Shown: piece by piece, positions 1 to 5,901 of the stretch
Position numbering within the stretch: the stretch's first letter is position 1
Layout of the letters: the number at the start of each line of letters is the position of its first letter
Assembly: GCA_031282085.1 (NCBI GenBank)
Contig: JAITEK010000061.1
Span: forward strand, 1 to 7,068
Source of the DNA: Coriobacteriales bacterium
GTDB taxonomy: Bacteria > Actinomycetota > Coriobacteriia > Coriobacteriales > UBA8131
DNA length: 7,068 bases
Reading direction: 5' to 3'
Position numbers and translations under genes: made by a program
The notes under the pieces: generated by a model
What the model saw: the letters and a program-made list of their open reading frames with translations, nothing else
What the model was told of the DNA's origin: nothing
Databases searched by the model: none

Positions 1-851
1 ACCTCGAGAAAGCCCGTGCGCGTGGGGTTGAGGAGCATGCCGCGTACCGTTACCTCACTGCCGGGGATGAGGGCGGCCGTCACCAGCAGGAAAGCCGCCG
101 AGGACGGGTCGCCGGGCACCTCGCAATCGCAGGCGTGCAGTTGCTGACCGCCCAAGACACTCACCGCAAGCCCCTCGGTGTTGAGACTCACTCCGTAGGC
201 GGGCAGAAGCAACTCGGTGTGATTGCGGCTGCGATAGGGTTCGGTGACGCACGTGGTGCCGCGGGCATTGATGCCAGCGAGCAAAACGGCACTCTTGACC
301 TGCGCGGAAGCAACCGGGCTTTGATAGTCCAGCGCCGCGAGCGAGGCGCTGCCGCACACGGTGAGCGGGAGGGTTATGGCGTCTTGCGCGGGGGCGAACC
401 GCGCGCCCATCTGGGAGAGCGGCAGGGTGACGCGGCTCATCGGACGGCGGGAAAGCGACTCGTCTCCCACCAGGGTGGCGCTTATGTCGTAACCGCTCAG
501 AACGCCGAGCAGCAGCCGGGCGGTTGTGCCCGAGTTGCCGCATTGCAAGGCTTCGCTGGGAGCGCGGGGGCCGGTTGGTCCCCAGCCGGTGATGGTGCCC
601 GAGAGACCTTGCGGGGCGGCGACGTCGACGCCGGACGAGGTGCTGCCGCTGTGTTCGGGCTCCTCAACATCCAGATCGACGTGGGCGCCGAGGGCCGCGA
701 TAACGCCGAGGGTCGAGCGGACATCGAGCGAGTCGAGCAGGCCGCGCACCCGTGACGTGCCTGCAGCCATGGCCGAGAACAGCGCGACGCGGTGCGAGAG
801 CGACTTGTCGCTCGGCACGCGGATGGTGCCTCTGAGCGCGCGGGCGGCCAC
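1..851 (-). CDS. aroA: 3-phosphoshikimate 1-carboxyvinyltransferase (EPSP synthase), C-terminus cut by window edge
   Basis: EPSP synthase transfers the enolpyruvyl group of PEP to shikimate 3-phosphate, the sixth shikimate-pathway step, in the cytosol. The frame is open from a GTG at 849-851 to the left edge, giving 283 codons; the family is about 430 residues, so about a third is missing. Seen: the N-terminal substrate motif VPSDKSLSHR (residues 12-21, with the K, S and R expected to bind substrate; most relatives have PGDKS or PGSKS, here PSDKS), CGNSGTTARLL (104-114), GDESLSRRPM (129-138), SPVASAQVKSAVLLAGI (178-194), VPGDPSSAAF (245-254) and LNPTRTGFLEV near the edge. The GTG start lies 2 nt after the tyrA stop, with GGGAG 5 nt upstream, and leaves a normal short N-terminus. 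It is translationally close to tyrA and probably the same transcript. The catalytic residues of the C-terminal domain cannot be checked. Confidence 0.95.
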   Translation of the reverse strand, partial: MAARALRGTIRVPSDKSLSHRVALFSAMAAGTSRVRGLLDSLDVRSTLGVIAALGAHVDLDVEEPEHSGSTSSGVDVAAPQGLSGTITGWGPTGPRAPSEALQCGNSGTTARLLLGVLSGYDISATLVGDESLSRRPMSRVTLPLSQMGARFAPAQDAITLPLTVCGSASLAALDYQSPVASAQVKSAVLLAGINARGTTCVTEPYRSRNHTELLLPAYGVSLNTEGLAVSVLGGQQLHACDCEVPGDPSSAAFLLVTAALIPGSEVTVRGMLLNPTRTGFLE

Positions 852-853
852 GG

Positions 854-2149
854 CTACTCCCGCGGGCCGAGCGGTCGGAAGGACACGTCGAAGCCGCCGT
901 CGATGAGCATGTTCATAAGGCGGCCGATGTCACCCTCGTCGGTGAGGATGAGCTCGAGGATGGCCGTTGCCTCGTTGATGTGGTCGATGTCGATGGACTG
1001 GATGTTGCAGCCGGCCTTTCCGGCAAAGCCTGTGACCTGCGCAATCACGCCGGAATGGTTGGCCATGGGGATGCGCACCTCCACGAGCCGAGCGGAATCG
1101 GGAACCCAGGTTGAGGGGATGGAAGCCCGCAGCCGGGCTGCGTTTGTGAGCAACCGGGCGAGCTCGCGCCCGTCGCCCGCCTCAAGCGAACTCTCTATCT
1201 CGGTGATGACCTGCCTTAGCTCGGCGAGTCCGCGGGAGAGGGCCGCGCGATTGTCGAGCGCTATGCCGCACCACAATTCCGGCGAACCGGCGGCGATGCG
1301 CGTTGTGTCCTTAAAACCGCCCGCGGCCAGCCGGAATATCTCCTGCTTGTCACGGGCATGGGTGCCCGCCAGCTGCACAAGCGCGCTTGCGACCATATGC
1401 GGCACGTGGCTCACCACGGCGATTGTCTCGTCGTGCTCCTCGCGCGGCAGCGTGATGCTGCGCGCACCGAGGATCGTGACGAACTCGTGCAGCCGCGTGA
1501 ACAGGTGTGCGTCCGAGTGTTCGTCGGGGCAGAGTATCCAATGCGCGTTCGCGAACAGCGTGGCGCGTGCGCCCTCGATCCCGTTGACCTCGCTGCCCGC
1601 CATGGGATGGCCGGGGATGTAGCGCGTTGGGTCGGCAAGCAGGCGCGGGGCAAGCTCCGTGATCACGCCTTTGGTGGAAGCGACGTCGGTGAGGGCGCCG
1701 CGGTAGCCGCTTGCCTCGATACGCTCGAACCACTCACCAGCGCTTGAGACGGGAATGGCCAAGACGATGAGGTCCGTCTCCTCGTCGGAGAGCCAGCCGA
1801 TTGGCTCGCCGCCAACAGCCGAGATAAGCGCGCCGGTCGAGGTGACGAGCGCGCCTTCGTCGATGAAGCCCTTGGCAAGGGCCTCGGCGATTGCGTGGGA
1901 GTCGATGTCGATGCCGCGCACGTGCACGCGCTTGCGCCCGCGCACAGAGGATGCGGCGCCCACATGGTCCGAGGCATTTTCCGCGGCCTCAGCATTCGTG
2001 ACGCCCGCCGTGACGCCCGCGCTGGTCTCAACCGCTTTGAGCGCGGCGGCAATCGAACCACCGATAAGCCCCATGCCAACGATGAGCACGGAGGCAAAGG
2101 GGGGCTTTGATGGCGTATCATTCAGCGGCGCAACGACCTGTTTGCCCAT
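854..2149 (-). CDS. tyrA: Prephenate dehydrogenase with C-terminal ACT domain
   Basis: Oxidatively decarboxylates prephenate to 4-hydroxyphenylpyruvate, the committed tyrosine step; cytosolic. The 431 residues show a Rossmann dinucleotide motif GMGLIGGS (25-32), an acidic end of beta-2 (GIDID, 79-83) that points to NAD rather than NADP, DVASTKG (155-161), the active-site block HPMAGSEVNGIEGA (181-194; many relatives have S or T where N189 is), SHVPHM (247-252), and FKDTTRIAAGSPELW (279-293) with the prephenate-binding Arg. Residues about 355-422 form an ACT domain, the usual place for feedback control by tyrosine. The ATG has AGGAG 9 nt upstream. Between helix A and beta-2 (about 41-75) there is an Ala/Val/Thr/Asn-rich stretch not expected in the family; it contains a 12-bp tandem repeat. 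It sits 42 nt after hisC and 2 nt before aroA, in one probable operon. The product is confident; allosteric behaviour is inferred. Confidence 0.96.
   Translation of the reverse strand: MGKQVVAPLNDTPSKPPFASVLIVGMGLIGGSIAAALKAVETSAGVTAGVTNAEAAENASDHVGAASSVRGRKRVHVRGIDIDSHAIAEALAKGFIDEGALVTSTGALISAVGGEPIGWLSDEETDLIVLAIPVSSAGEWFERIEASGYRGALTDVASTKGVITELAPRLLADPTRYIPGHPMAGSEVNGIEGARATLFANAHWILCPDEHSDAHLFTRLHEFVTILGARSITLPREEHDETIAVVSHVPHMVASALVQLAGTHARDKQEIFRLAAGGFKDTTRIAAGSPELWCGIALDNRAALSRGLAELRQVITEIESSLEAGDGRELARLLTNAARLRASIPSTWVPDSARLVEVRIPMANHSGVIAQVTGFAGKAGCNIQSIDIDHINEATAILELILTDEGDIGRLMNMLIDGGFDVSFRPLGPRE
1997..2020. repeat. Perfect 12-bp tandem duplication inside tyrA
   Basis: The unit CGTGACGCCCGC occurs twice head to tail (1997-2008 and 2009-2020, plus strand). 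Read on the coding strand it gives two copies of Ala-Gly-Val-Thr within the extra segment of TyrA (residues 44-51). The length is a multiple of three, so the frame is kept. This looks like replication slippage in a stretch that tolerates length change. Confidence 0.9.
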
Positions 2150-2191
2150 GACTGTCTGCTCCTGTGGGGTTTCTCGGAAGGAAAGTATCGA

Positions 2192-3280
<1,089 letters not shown>

Positions 3281-3289
3281 CCCACCGAT

Positions 3290-3295
3290 CTCCTT
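3290..3295 (-). promoter_or_regulatory. Ribosome binding site that fixes the hisC start
   Basis: AAGGAG on the minus strand, 9 nt before the hisC ATG. Its first two bases are the last two of the dut TAA stop, so ribosomes ending dut are placed at the hisC site. This supports coupled translation and the shorter hisC start. Confidence 0.8.
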
Positions 3296-3743
3296 ATGCC
3301 GCGCCACTGCTACCAAACCCTTTCTCGCTGCGCTCGGTCTCATCGAGCGTGTCGGTCTCCACAAGCGTCACCCGCGGTATCGGCAGGATGACGAGCTGGG
3401 CGATACGGTCGCCCTTCCGTATGTCTATGGCCTCCTCGACATCGAGGTTTATCGCGATGACAACCACCTCGCCACGATACTGACTGTCGATAAGGCCAGG
3501 GGTGTTAACCAGCGAAAGCCCCTGGCGAGCCGCTGCGCCACTACGCGGCTGCACAAAGCCGGCGTAACCCTCGGGGATAGCGAGTTTTAAGCCCGTGGGG
3601 ATAAGCGCACGATGCCCTGGTTCGATGATGCAGTCGGCGGCCGCGCGCAAATCGAGTCCGGCGTCACCCGGGTAAGCGTAGGCAGGAAGCGGAAGGGTCT
3701 CGTCGAGTCGCTTGATACGGACGGTCACCGCGTCGGCGGACAT
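3294..3743 (-). CDS. dut: dUTP diphosphatase (trimeric dUTPase)
   Basis: Hydrolyses dUTP to dUMP and pyrophosphate, keeping uracil out of DNA and supplying dUMP for thymidylate. The 149 residues match the trimeric family, with all five motifs in order: AGLDLRA (28-34), PRSGAAARQG (66-75), NTPGLIDSQYRGEVVV (80-95) with D86 the expected catalytic Asp and Y89 the uracil-contact Tyr, RKGDRIAQLVI (109-119) and the glycine-rich tail GFGSSG (142-147). Motif 5 is RSEKGFGSSG, where many relatives have RGxGGFGSTG; the arrangement is otherwise standard. The ATG is 1 nt after the nrdR TGA and has only a weak GAAGGG element about 11 nt upstream, so translation is probably coupled to nrdR. The pairing with nrdR places two deoxynucleotide-pool genes together. 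Confidence 0.96.
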   Translation of the reverse strand: MSADAVTVRIKRLDETLPLPAYAYPGDAGLDLRAAADCIIEPGHRALIPTGLKLAIPEGYAGFVQPRSGAAARQGLSLVNTPGLIDSQYRGEVVVIAINLDVEEAIDIRKGDRIAQLVILPIPRVTLVETDTLDETERSEKGFGSSGAA

Positions 3744-3744
3744 A

Positions 3745-4191
3745 TCAGTTCATGCCCTTCAGCGCCGCCTGGAACTCGTCGATATTCCGGAAATCCTTGT
3801 AGACGGAGGCAAAGCGGATATATGCGACATCATCAATGGCACGCAGACGTTCAAGCACCATGTCGCCGAGTACCTTGGAACGCACCTCGTTTCGCAACGT
3901 ATTACGTATCTCTGCCTCAACATCGTCTATGAGCGCCTCGAGGCGGCTTGCCGGCACGTCTCGTTTGGCCGTCGCTATGAGCAGGCCACGCAACAGCTTA
4001 GAGCGGTCGAATGGCTCGGAGCTGCGGTCGTTCTTTATAACGATGAGGGCCGATTCGTTATGTCGCTCGTACGTGGTGAACCGCGCACCGCACTTCAGGC
4101 ACTCACGGCGCCTGCGGATAGACAGCCCATCATCCGACGGACGGGAATCGATGACTTTTGACTCGGGGTGGGAACATGACACGCAACGCAT
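3745..4191 (-). CDS. nrdR: Transcriptional repressor NrdR
   Basis: NrdR is a Zn- and nucleotide-binding repressor of ribonucleotide reductase genes that senses ATP/dATP. The 148 residues show the N-terminal zinc ribbon with C3/C6 and C31/C34 (MRCVSC and CLKCGARF), the adjacent VIDSRPSDDG and RRRREC segments of the DNA-binding part, and an ATP-cone domain from about 49 to 139 (VIKNDRSSEPFDRSKL, then the helical part ending in YIRFASVYKDF). The length is typical. The ATG is preceded by GGGAG with a 4-nt spacer. It is the first gene of the nrdR-dut-hisC-tyrA-aroA row and lies 84 nt downstream of the small SOS ORF. No nrd reductase genes are in the window, so the targets are elsewhere; a possible self-operator is listed at 4227-4245. 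Confidence 0.97.
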   Translation of the reverse strand: MRCVSCSHPESKVIDSRPSDDGLSIRRRRECLKCGARFTTYERHNESALIVIKNDRSSEPFDRSKLLRGLLIATAKRDVPASRLEALIDDVEAEIRNTLRNEVRSKVLGDMVLERLRAIDDVAYIRFASVYKDFRNIDEFQAALKGMN

Positions 4192-4226
4192 AGAACTCCC
4201 ATGACTCTTGGACCCTGTATGAAGCC

Positions 4227-4245
4227 ATCATACCATATCTGGTGT
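4227..4245 (-). promoter_or_regulatory. Putative nrdR promoter (extended -10) with overlapping NrdR-box-like palindrome
   Basis: On the minus strand TGGTATGAT (4235-4227) fits an extended -10, giving a leader of about 29 nt before nrdR; the matching -35 region is poor (GTCTGA at 17 bp). Overlapping it, 4230-4245 reads ACACCAGATATGGTAT on the minus strand, an imperfect inverted repeat. It matches 12 of 16 positions of the NrdR-box consensus as I remember it (acaCwAtATaTwGtgt). NrdR boxes usually come in pairs about 31 bp apart, and I find no second copy here. Autoregulation is therefore only a possibility. Confidence 0.35.
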
Positions 4246-4275
4246 CCCATCAGACGATACTGTTACTCCCGGCAA

Positions 4276-4410
4276 CTAAAAGAGATTCGGCAGGACCGCG
4301 AGCAGAGCCGTCACAAAGCAAGCCAAGGCAACCGAGAGCGTCCGTTCGCTTGACGTCAACCCCGAAAGCGGGATTCCCCTGCTGCTGCCGGTCCGTAGTT
4401 CTTCTTTCAT
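4276..4410 (-). CDS. Small LexA-controlled single-span membrane peptide (44 aa), candidate SOS division inhibitor or toxin
   Basis: Unrecognised 44-residue ORF. It begins MKEELRTGSSRGIPLSG, with a polar N-terminus carrying K2, R6, R11 and R23. Residues about 24-40 are strongly hydrophobic (Leu/Ala/Val/Phe with one Cys), and the peptide ends PNLF. This predicts one membrane helix with the N-terminus inside. The ATG has GGAGG 4 nt upstream within a long purine run, one of the strongest ribosome sites here. The leader is only about 48 nt from a -10/-35 pair carrying two LexA boxes, so SOS induction is strongly indicated. The position between nrdR and lexA matches ChiZ (Rv2719c) of Mycobacterium and DivS of Corynebacterium, both SOS-induced division inhibitors. 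This peptide has no LysM or other domain and could equally resemble tiny SOS membrane peptides such as SidA or TisB. Function is inference; expression control is well supported. Confidence 0.72.
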   Translation of the reverse strand: MKEELRTGSSRGIPLSGLTSSERTLSVALACFVTALLAVLPNLF

Positions 4411-4414
4411 GGTT

Positions 4415-4442
4415 CCTCCCTTCCAAGAGGCGCAAAACCTCT
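4415..4442 (-). promoter_or_regulatory. Leader hairpin and strong ribosome binding site of the small SOS ORF
   Basis: GGAGG at 4419-4415 sits 4 nt before the ATG within GGAAGGGAGG. Just upstream, AGAGG (4442-4438) and CCTCT (4430-4426) can pair around a 7-nt loop. The stem is short and does not cover the ribosome site; it may only stabilise the short leader. The ribosome site fixes the start at 4410 and rules out longer in-frame versions that would run through the promoter. Confidence 0.6.
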
Positions 4443-4446
4443 GAAT

Positions 4447-4460
4447 CGAACATATGTTTG
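4447..4460. promoter_or_regulatory. LexA operator 1 of the small SOS ORF
   Basis: CGAACATATGTTTG, a 14-bp site of the Gram-positive SOS-box form (CGAAC-N4-GTTYG). It is identical to the box before lexA. It covers the expected transcription start of the minus-strand promoter, so bound LexA would block initiation. Confidence 0.9.
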
Positions 4461-4465
4461 TGCTT

Positions 4466-4494
4466 ACTATACTACGAACATTTGTTCGGAGCAA
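4466..4494 (-). promoter_or_regulatory. SOS promoter of the 44-aa ORF
   Basis: On the minus strand, -35 TTGCTC (4494-4489) and -10 TATAGT (4471-4466) are separated by exactly 17 bp. Nearly the whole spacer (4475-4488) is a LexA box, so repressor and sigma-factor contacts would exclude each other. The start site is expected near 4459. Confidence 0.75.
4475..4488. promoter_or_regulatory. LexA operator 2 of the small SOS ORF
   Basis: CGAACATTTGTTCG has perfect inverted 5-bp arms (CGAAC/GTTCG) and is the most symmetric box in the window. It lies in the promoter spacer, 28 bp (start to start) from operator 1. Two operators on one promoter predict tight repression. Confidence 0.9.
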
Positions 4495-4515
4495 GGGGTC
4501 GACCCCGATTTTTTT
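4495..4515 (+). other. Palindrome GGGGTCGACCCC followed by seven T
   Basis: A perfect 12-bp palindrome (4495-4506) is followed two bases later by T7 (4509-4515). As plus-strand RNA this is a GGGG/CCCC stem with a TCGA loop and a U-tract, a minimal terminator shape. As DNA it lies directly upstream of the -35 of the SOS promoter, where a regulator site or an A-tract enhancer could sit. No plus-strand gene ends here, so a terminator role is unsure. Confidence 0.35.
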
Positions 4516-4559
4516 CGCAGGCCCACATACGACCCGAATCGCTTCTCCTCTGCTCGCCC

Positions 4560-4588
4560 AGAGCACGAAAATCATGCTTTCGGGCTCT
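4560..4588 (+). other. Imperfect hairpin in the upstream region of the 354-aa gene
   Basis: AGAGC (4560-4564) pairs with GCTCT (4584-4588), and CGAAA (4566-4570) with TTTCG (4578-4582). One A/G mismatch lies between the stems and the loop has 7 nt. It ends in only three T, so it is weak as a terminator; it could be part of a leader if transcription starts upstream. Confidence 0.4.
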
Positions 4589-4726
4589 TTCATACCCTCC
4601 GCGCATTGCGGATAAGCCGCCCCTCTGTTACCATCACATGCCGTAAGTTCTTTTCCATTTCTATCGATTCGTGTAATAGACGCTCCCCACCGGTGTGAGC
4701 GAACGTCAGAATCTGGGTAAGGTGCT

Positions 4727-5791
4727 ATGAGCAATCAGAAAAAGCGGGAGACAGGCTCGTCGGACGTTTCTGCGGCTACTTCCAGTTCTTCCAGTGCAAC
4801 TCCCCAGGAACCGCAGCGTCCTGTTGTCATTGCGAGGCCCGTGAGCGGGAGTTCATCGTCGGGCGCGGCAGGCAAGACCTCAAAGACCGCCTCGCGGAAG
4901 CCCTCCTCCAAAAAATCTGCGAACAAGAAGATCCGCAAGAGGACTACGTCGGGCTCCGGGGCCTCCTCGGACTCAAAGAGCAACAGGCAGCCGGCCCGCA
5001 AACCGCGCTTCAGCCGCAAACAGATCATCCTCTTGCTCATCGCCCTTGTCGTGATATTCGATGTGGTGATTCTGACCATCGGCTACCTCAGCAACAAGAA
5101 CAGCGTGAAGACGCCCGCCAATACCGACCCCATCGCGCTCATCCAAAGCCAGATGTCCAACAACAAGACCATTGCCGAGATCGGGCACGACTCAGCGTTG
5201 ATCTTCGCGAATTACCCCGACCTGACAATCGCCAACGCCGCGAGCCTTAAGCCCATTGAGAACAACCTCCTCAAGAGTGGCGGCGGACCGGACGGCAAGG
5301 ATTCCCTGTATGACGAGCAGATCGTCGGGCGGGTGCTCAAATTCAACTCGGATTGGGTCGACTACCTCAACAAGAGCAGCCAGACGGTGTTTGAGTCCGT
5401 ACAGGAGAACAGCCCCGCACAGACCAAGATAGCAGAGCTCGGCGCCGGTTCGCTGGTCGCCTACCACCGCCTCGCCATCGGGGAGATCCGCCACACGGGC
5501 AAGAATTACTACCTCATCACACGGGCGAGCTACACGCTGACGAAAGACGGGCAGCTCGACATCCACGACGACATCTTTGTCTACAAGCTGGTCGCTCAGG
5601 GTACCACCATGCTCATCGTCGACTTTGAGCAGATCCCTGTGAACGCCGGGCCGGAACCGGCTTTGGATGAGCAGCCGACAGGGTCGGATTCTGCGGAGCC
5701 GGGGGCTACGGAGCCAGGCGCGACGGATGAATCCGCCGGGCAAGGCGCCGAAGAGGGTACTGAGGAATCAGCGCCCGAGCCAGAGGCCTGA
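4727..5791 (+). CDS. Single-span membrane protein of unknown function with basic cytoplasmic arm and acidic tail
   Basis: I do not recognise this 354-residue protein. Residues 1-97 are low-complexity, rich in Ser, Lys, Arg and Ala (for example SRKPSSKKSANKKIRKR, 56-72), and probably disordered and cytoplasmic. Residues about 99-121 are a strong membrane helix, preceded by RKPRFSRK, so the N-terminus should be inside. Residues about 125-305 look folded and should lie outside. Their length and the pattern of alternating hydrophobic strands near the end (YYLITRASYTL, DIFVYKLVAQGTTMLIVDF) would suit an NTF2-like domain, but this is a guess. The tail (306-354) is Glu/Pro/Gly-rich with a duplicated EPGAT (324-333). 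The ATG has AAGG 4 nt upstream. It lies between the SOS locus and lexA, on the same strand as lexA, with 110 nt to the lexA start; lexA has its own promoter. No LexA box controls it directly. Confidence 0.85.
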   Translation: MSNQKKRETGSSDVSAATSSSSSATPQEPQRPVVIARPVSGSSSSGAAGKTSKTASRKPSSKKSANKKIRKRTTSGSGASSDSKSNRQPARKPRFSRKQIILLLIALVVIFDVVILTIGYLSNKNSVKTPANTDPIALIQSQMSNNKTIAEIGHDSALIFANYPDLTIANAASLKPIENNLLKSGGGPDGKDSLYDEQIVGRVLKFNSDWVDYLNKSSQTVFESVQENSPAQTKIAELGAGSLVAYHRLAIGEIRHTGKNYYLITRASYTLTKDGQLDIHDDIFVYKLVAQGTTMLIVDFEQIPVNAGPEPALDEQPTGSDSAEPGATEPGATDESAGQGAEEGTEESAPEPEA

Positions 5792-5807
5792 GCAAGCGCT
5801 CAAAGCT

Positions 5808-5835
5808 CCTAAGCTTCCGAGCCTAAACTTCCGAG
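5808..5835. repeat. 14-bp tandem repeat abutting the lexA operator
   Basis: CCTAAGCTTCCGAG (5808-5821) is followed directly by CCTAAACTTCCGAG (5822-5835), with one base different. The second copy ends exactly where the LexA box starts. It lies in the gap after the 354-aa gene, so it is noncoding. It could be a slippage product or two half-sites for another regulator. Confidence 0.85.
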
Positions 5836-5849
5836 CGAACATATGTTTG
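5836..5849. promoter_or_regulatory. LexA operator of lexA
   Basis: CGAACATATGTTTG, identical to operator 1 of the small SOS ORF. Its last three bases are the first three of the lexA -35 element, so LexA should repress its own gene, as is usual for lexA. Confidence 0.93.
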
Positions 5850-5875
5850 ATTTCTGACGAGACTTGCTCTATACT
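5847..5875 (+). promoter_or_regulatory. lexA promoter
   Basis: -35 TTGATT (5847-5852), 17-bp spacer, -10 TATACT (5870-5875). The start site should be near 5882, giving a leader of about 20 nt to the ATG at 5902. The LexA box overlaps the -35. Confidence 0.8.
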
Positions 5876-5890
5876 GTCATCACGCGATGA

Positions 5891-5896
5891 TTGGAG
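5891..5896 (+). promoter_or_regulatory. Ribosome binding site that fixes the lexA start
   Basis: TTGGAG lies 5 nt before the ATG at 5902. The in-frame ATG at 5887 has no such site and would be about 5 nt from the predicted transcript start, so the shorter protein is preferred. Confidence 0.75.
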
Positions 5897-5901
5897 CGGT
5901 T

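Larger units (their letters stand above)
4495..4726. other. Divergent intergenic region between the SOS promoter and the 354-aa gene
   Basis: No credible gene is seen here. The stretch holds a 12-bp palindrome followed by a T-tract (4495-4515), an imperfect hairpin (4560-4588), and a lone LexA half-site CGAAC at 4700-4704 without a partner arm. It must carry the promoter of the plus-strand gene at 4727. The best -10-like element is TGTAAT at 4672-4677, but I find no convincing -35. The region is richer in A and T than its neighbours. Confidence 0.6.

Noticed and set aside
135..755. Large plus-strand and other minus-strand ORFs over the aroA region
   Set aside because: The frame with EPSP synthase motifs explains the whole stretch; the others are Arg/Gly/Ala-rich shadows common in GC-rich DNA.
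4250..4453. 67-codon minus-strand ORF in another frame over the small SOS gene
   Set aside because: Its ATG lies inside LexA operator 1 near the predicted transcript start with no ribosome site. The 44-codon frame has a strong ribosome site and a membrane-helix pattern.
4242..4646. 134-codon plus-strand ORF across the regulatory region
   Set aside because: It runs through the SOS promoter and both LexA boxes, has no ribosome site, and its product (Cys/Arg/Pro/Ser-rich) looks like noncoding translation.
4700..4713. Third LexA box before the 354-aa gene
   Set aside because: Only the left arm CGAAC is present; the right side GAATC does not match GTTYG.
4276..4734. Longer in-frame version of the small SOS gene (152 codons)
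   Set aside because: The extra N-terminal part would translate the promoter and operators and start beyond the divergent gene's start. No ribosome site is seen at that start.
5192..5743. 183-codon minus-strand ORF opposite the 354-aa gene
   Set aside because: No ribosome site and no recognisable domain. The plus-strand frame has clear membrane topology and low-complexity patterns in keeping with a real protein.
5887..5901. Upstream ATG as lexA start (five extra residues)
   Set aside because: No ribosome site and too close to the predicted transcript start; the ATG at 5902 has TTGGAG 5 nt upstream.
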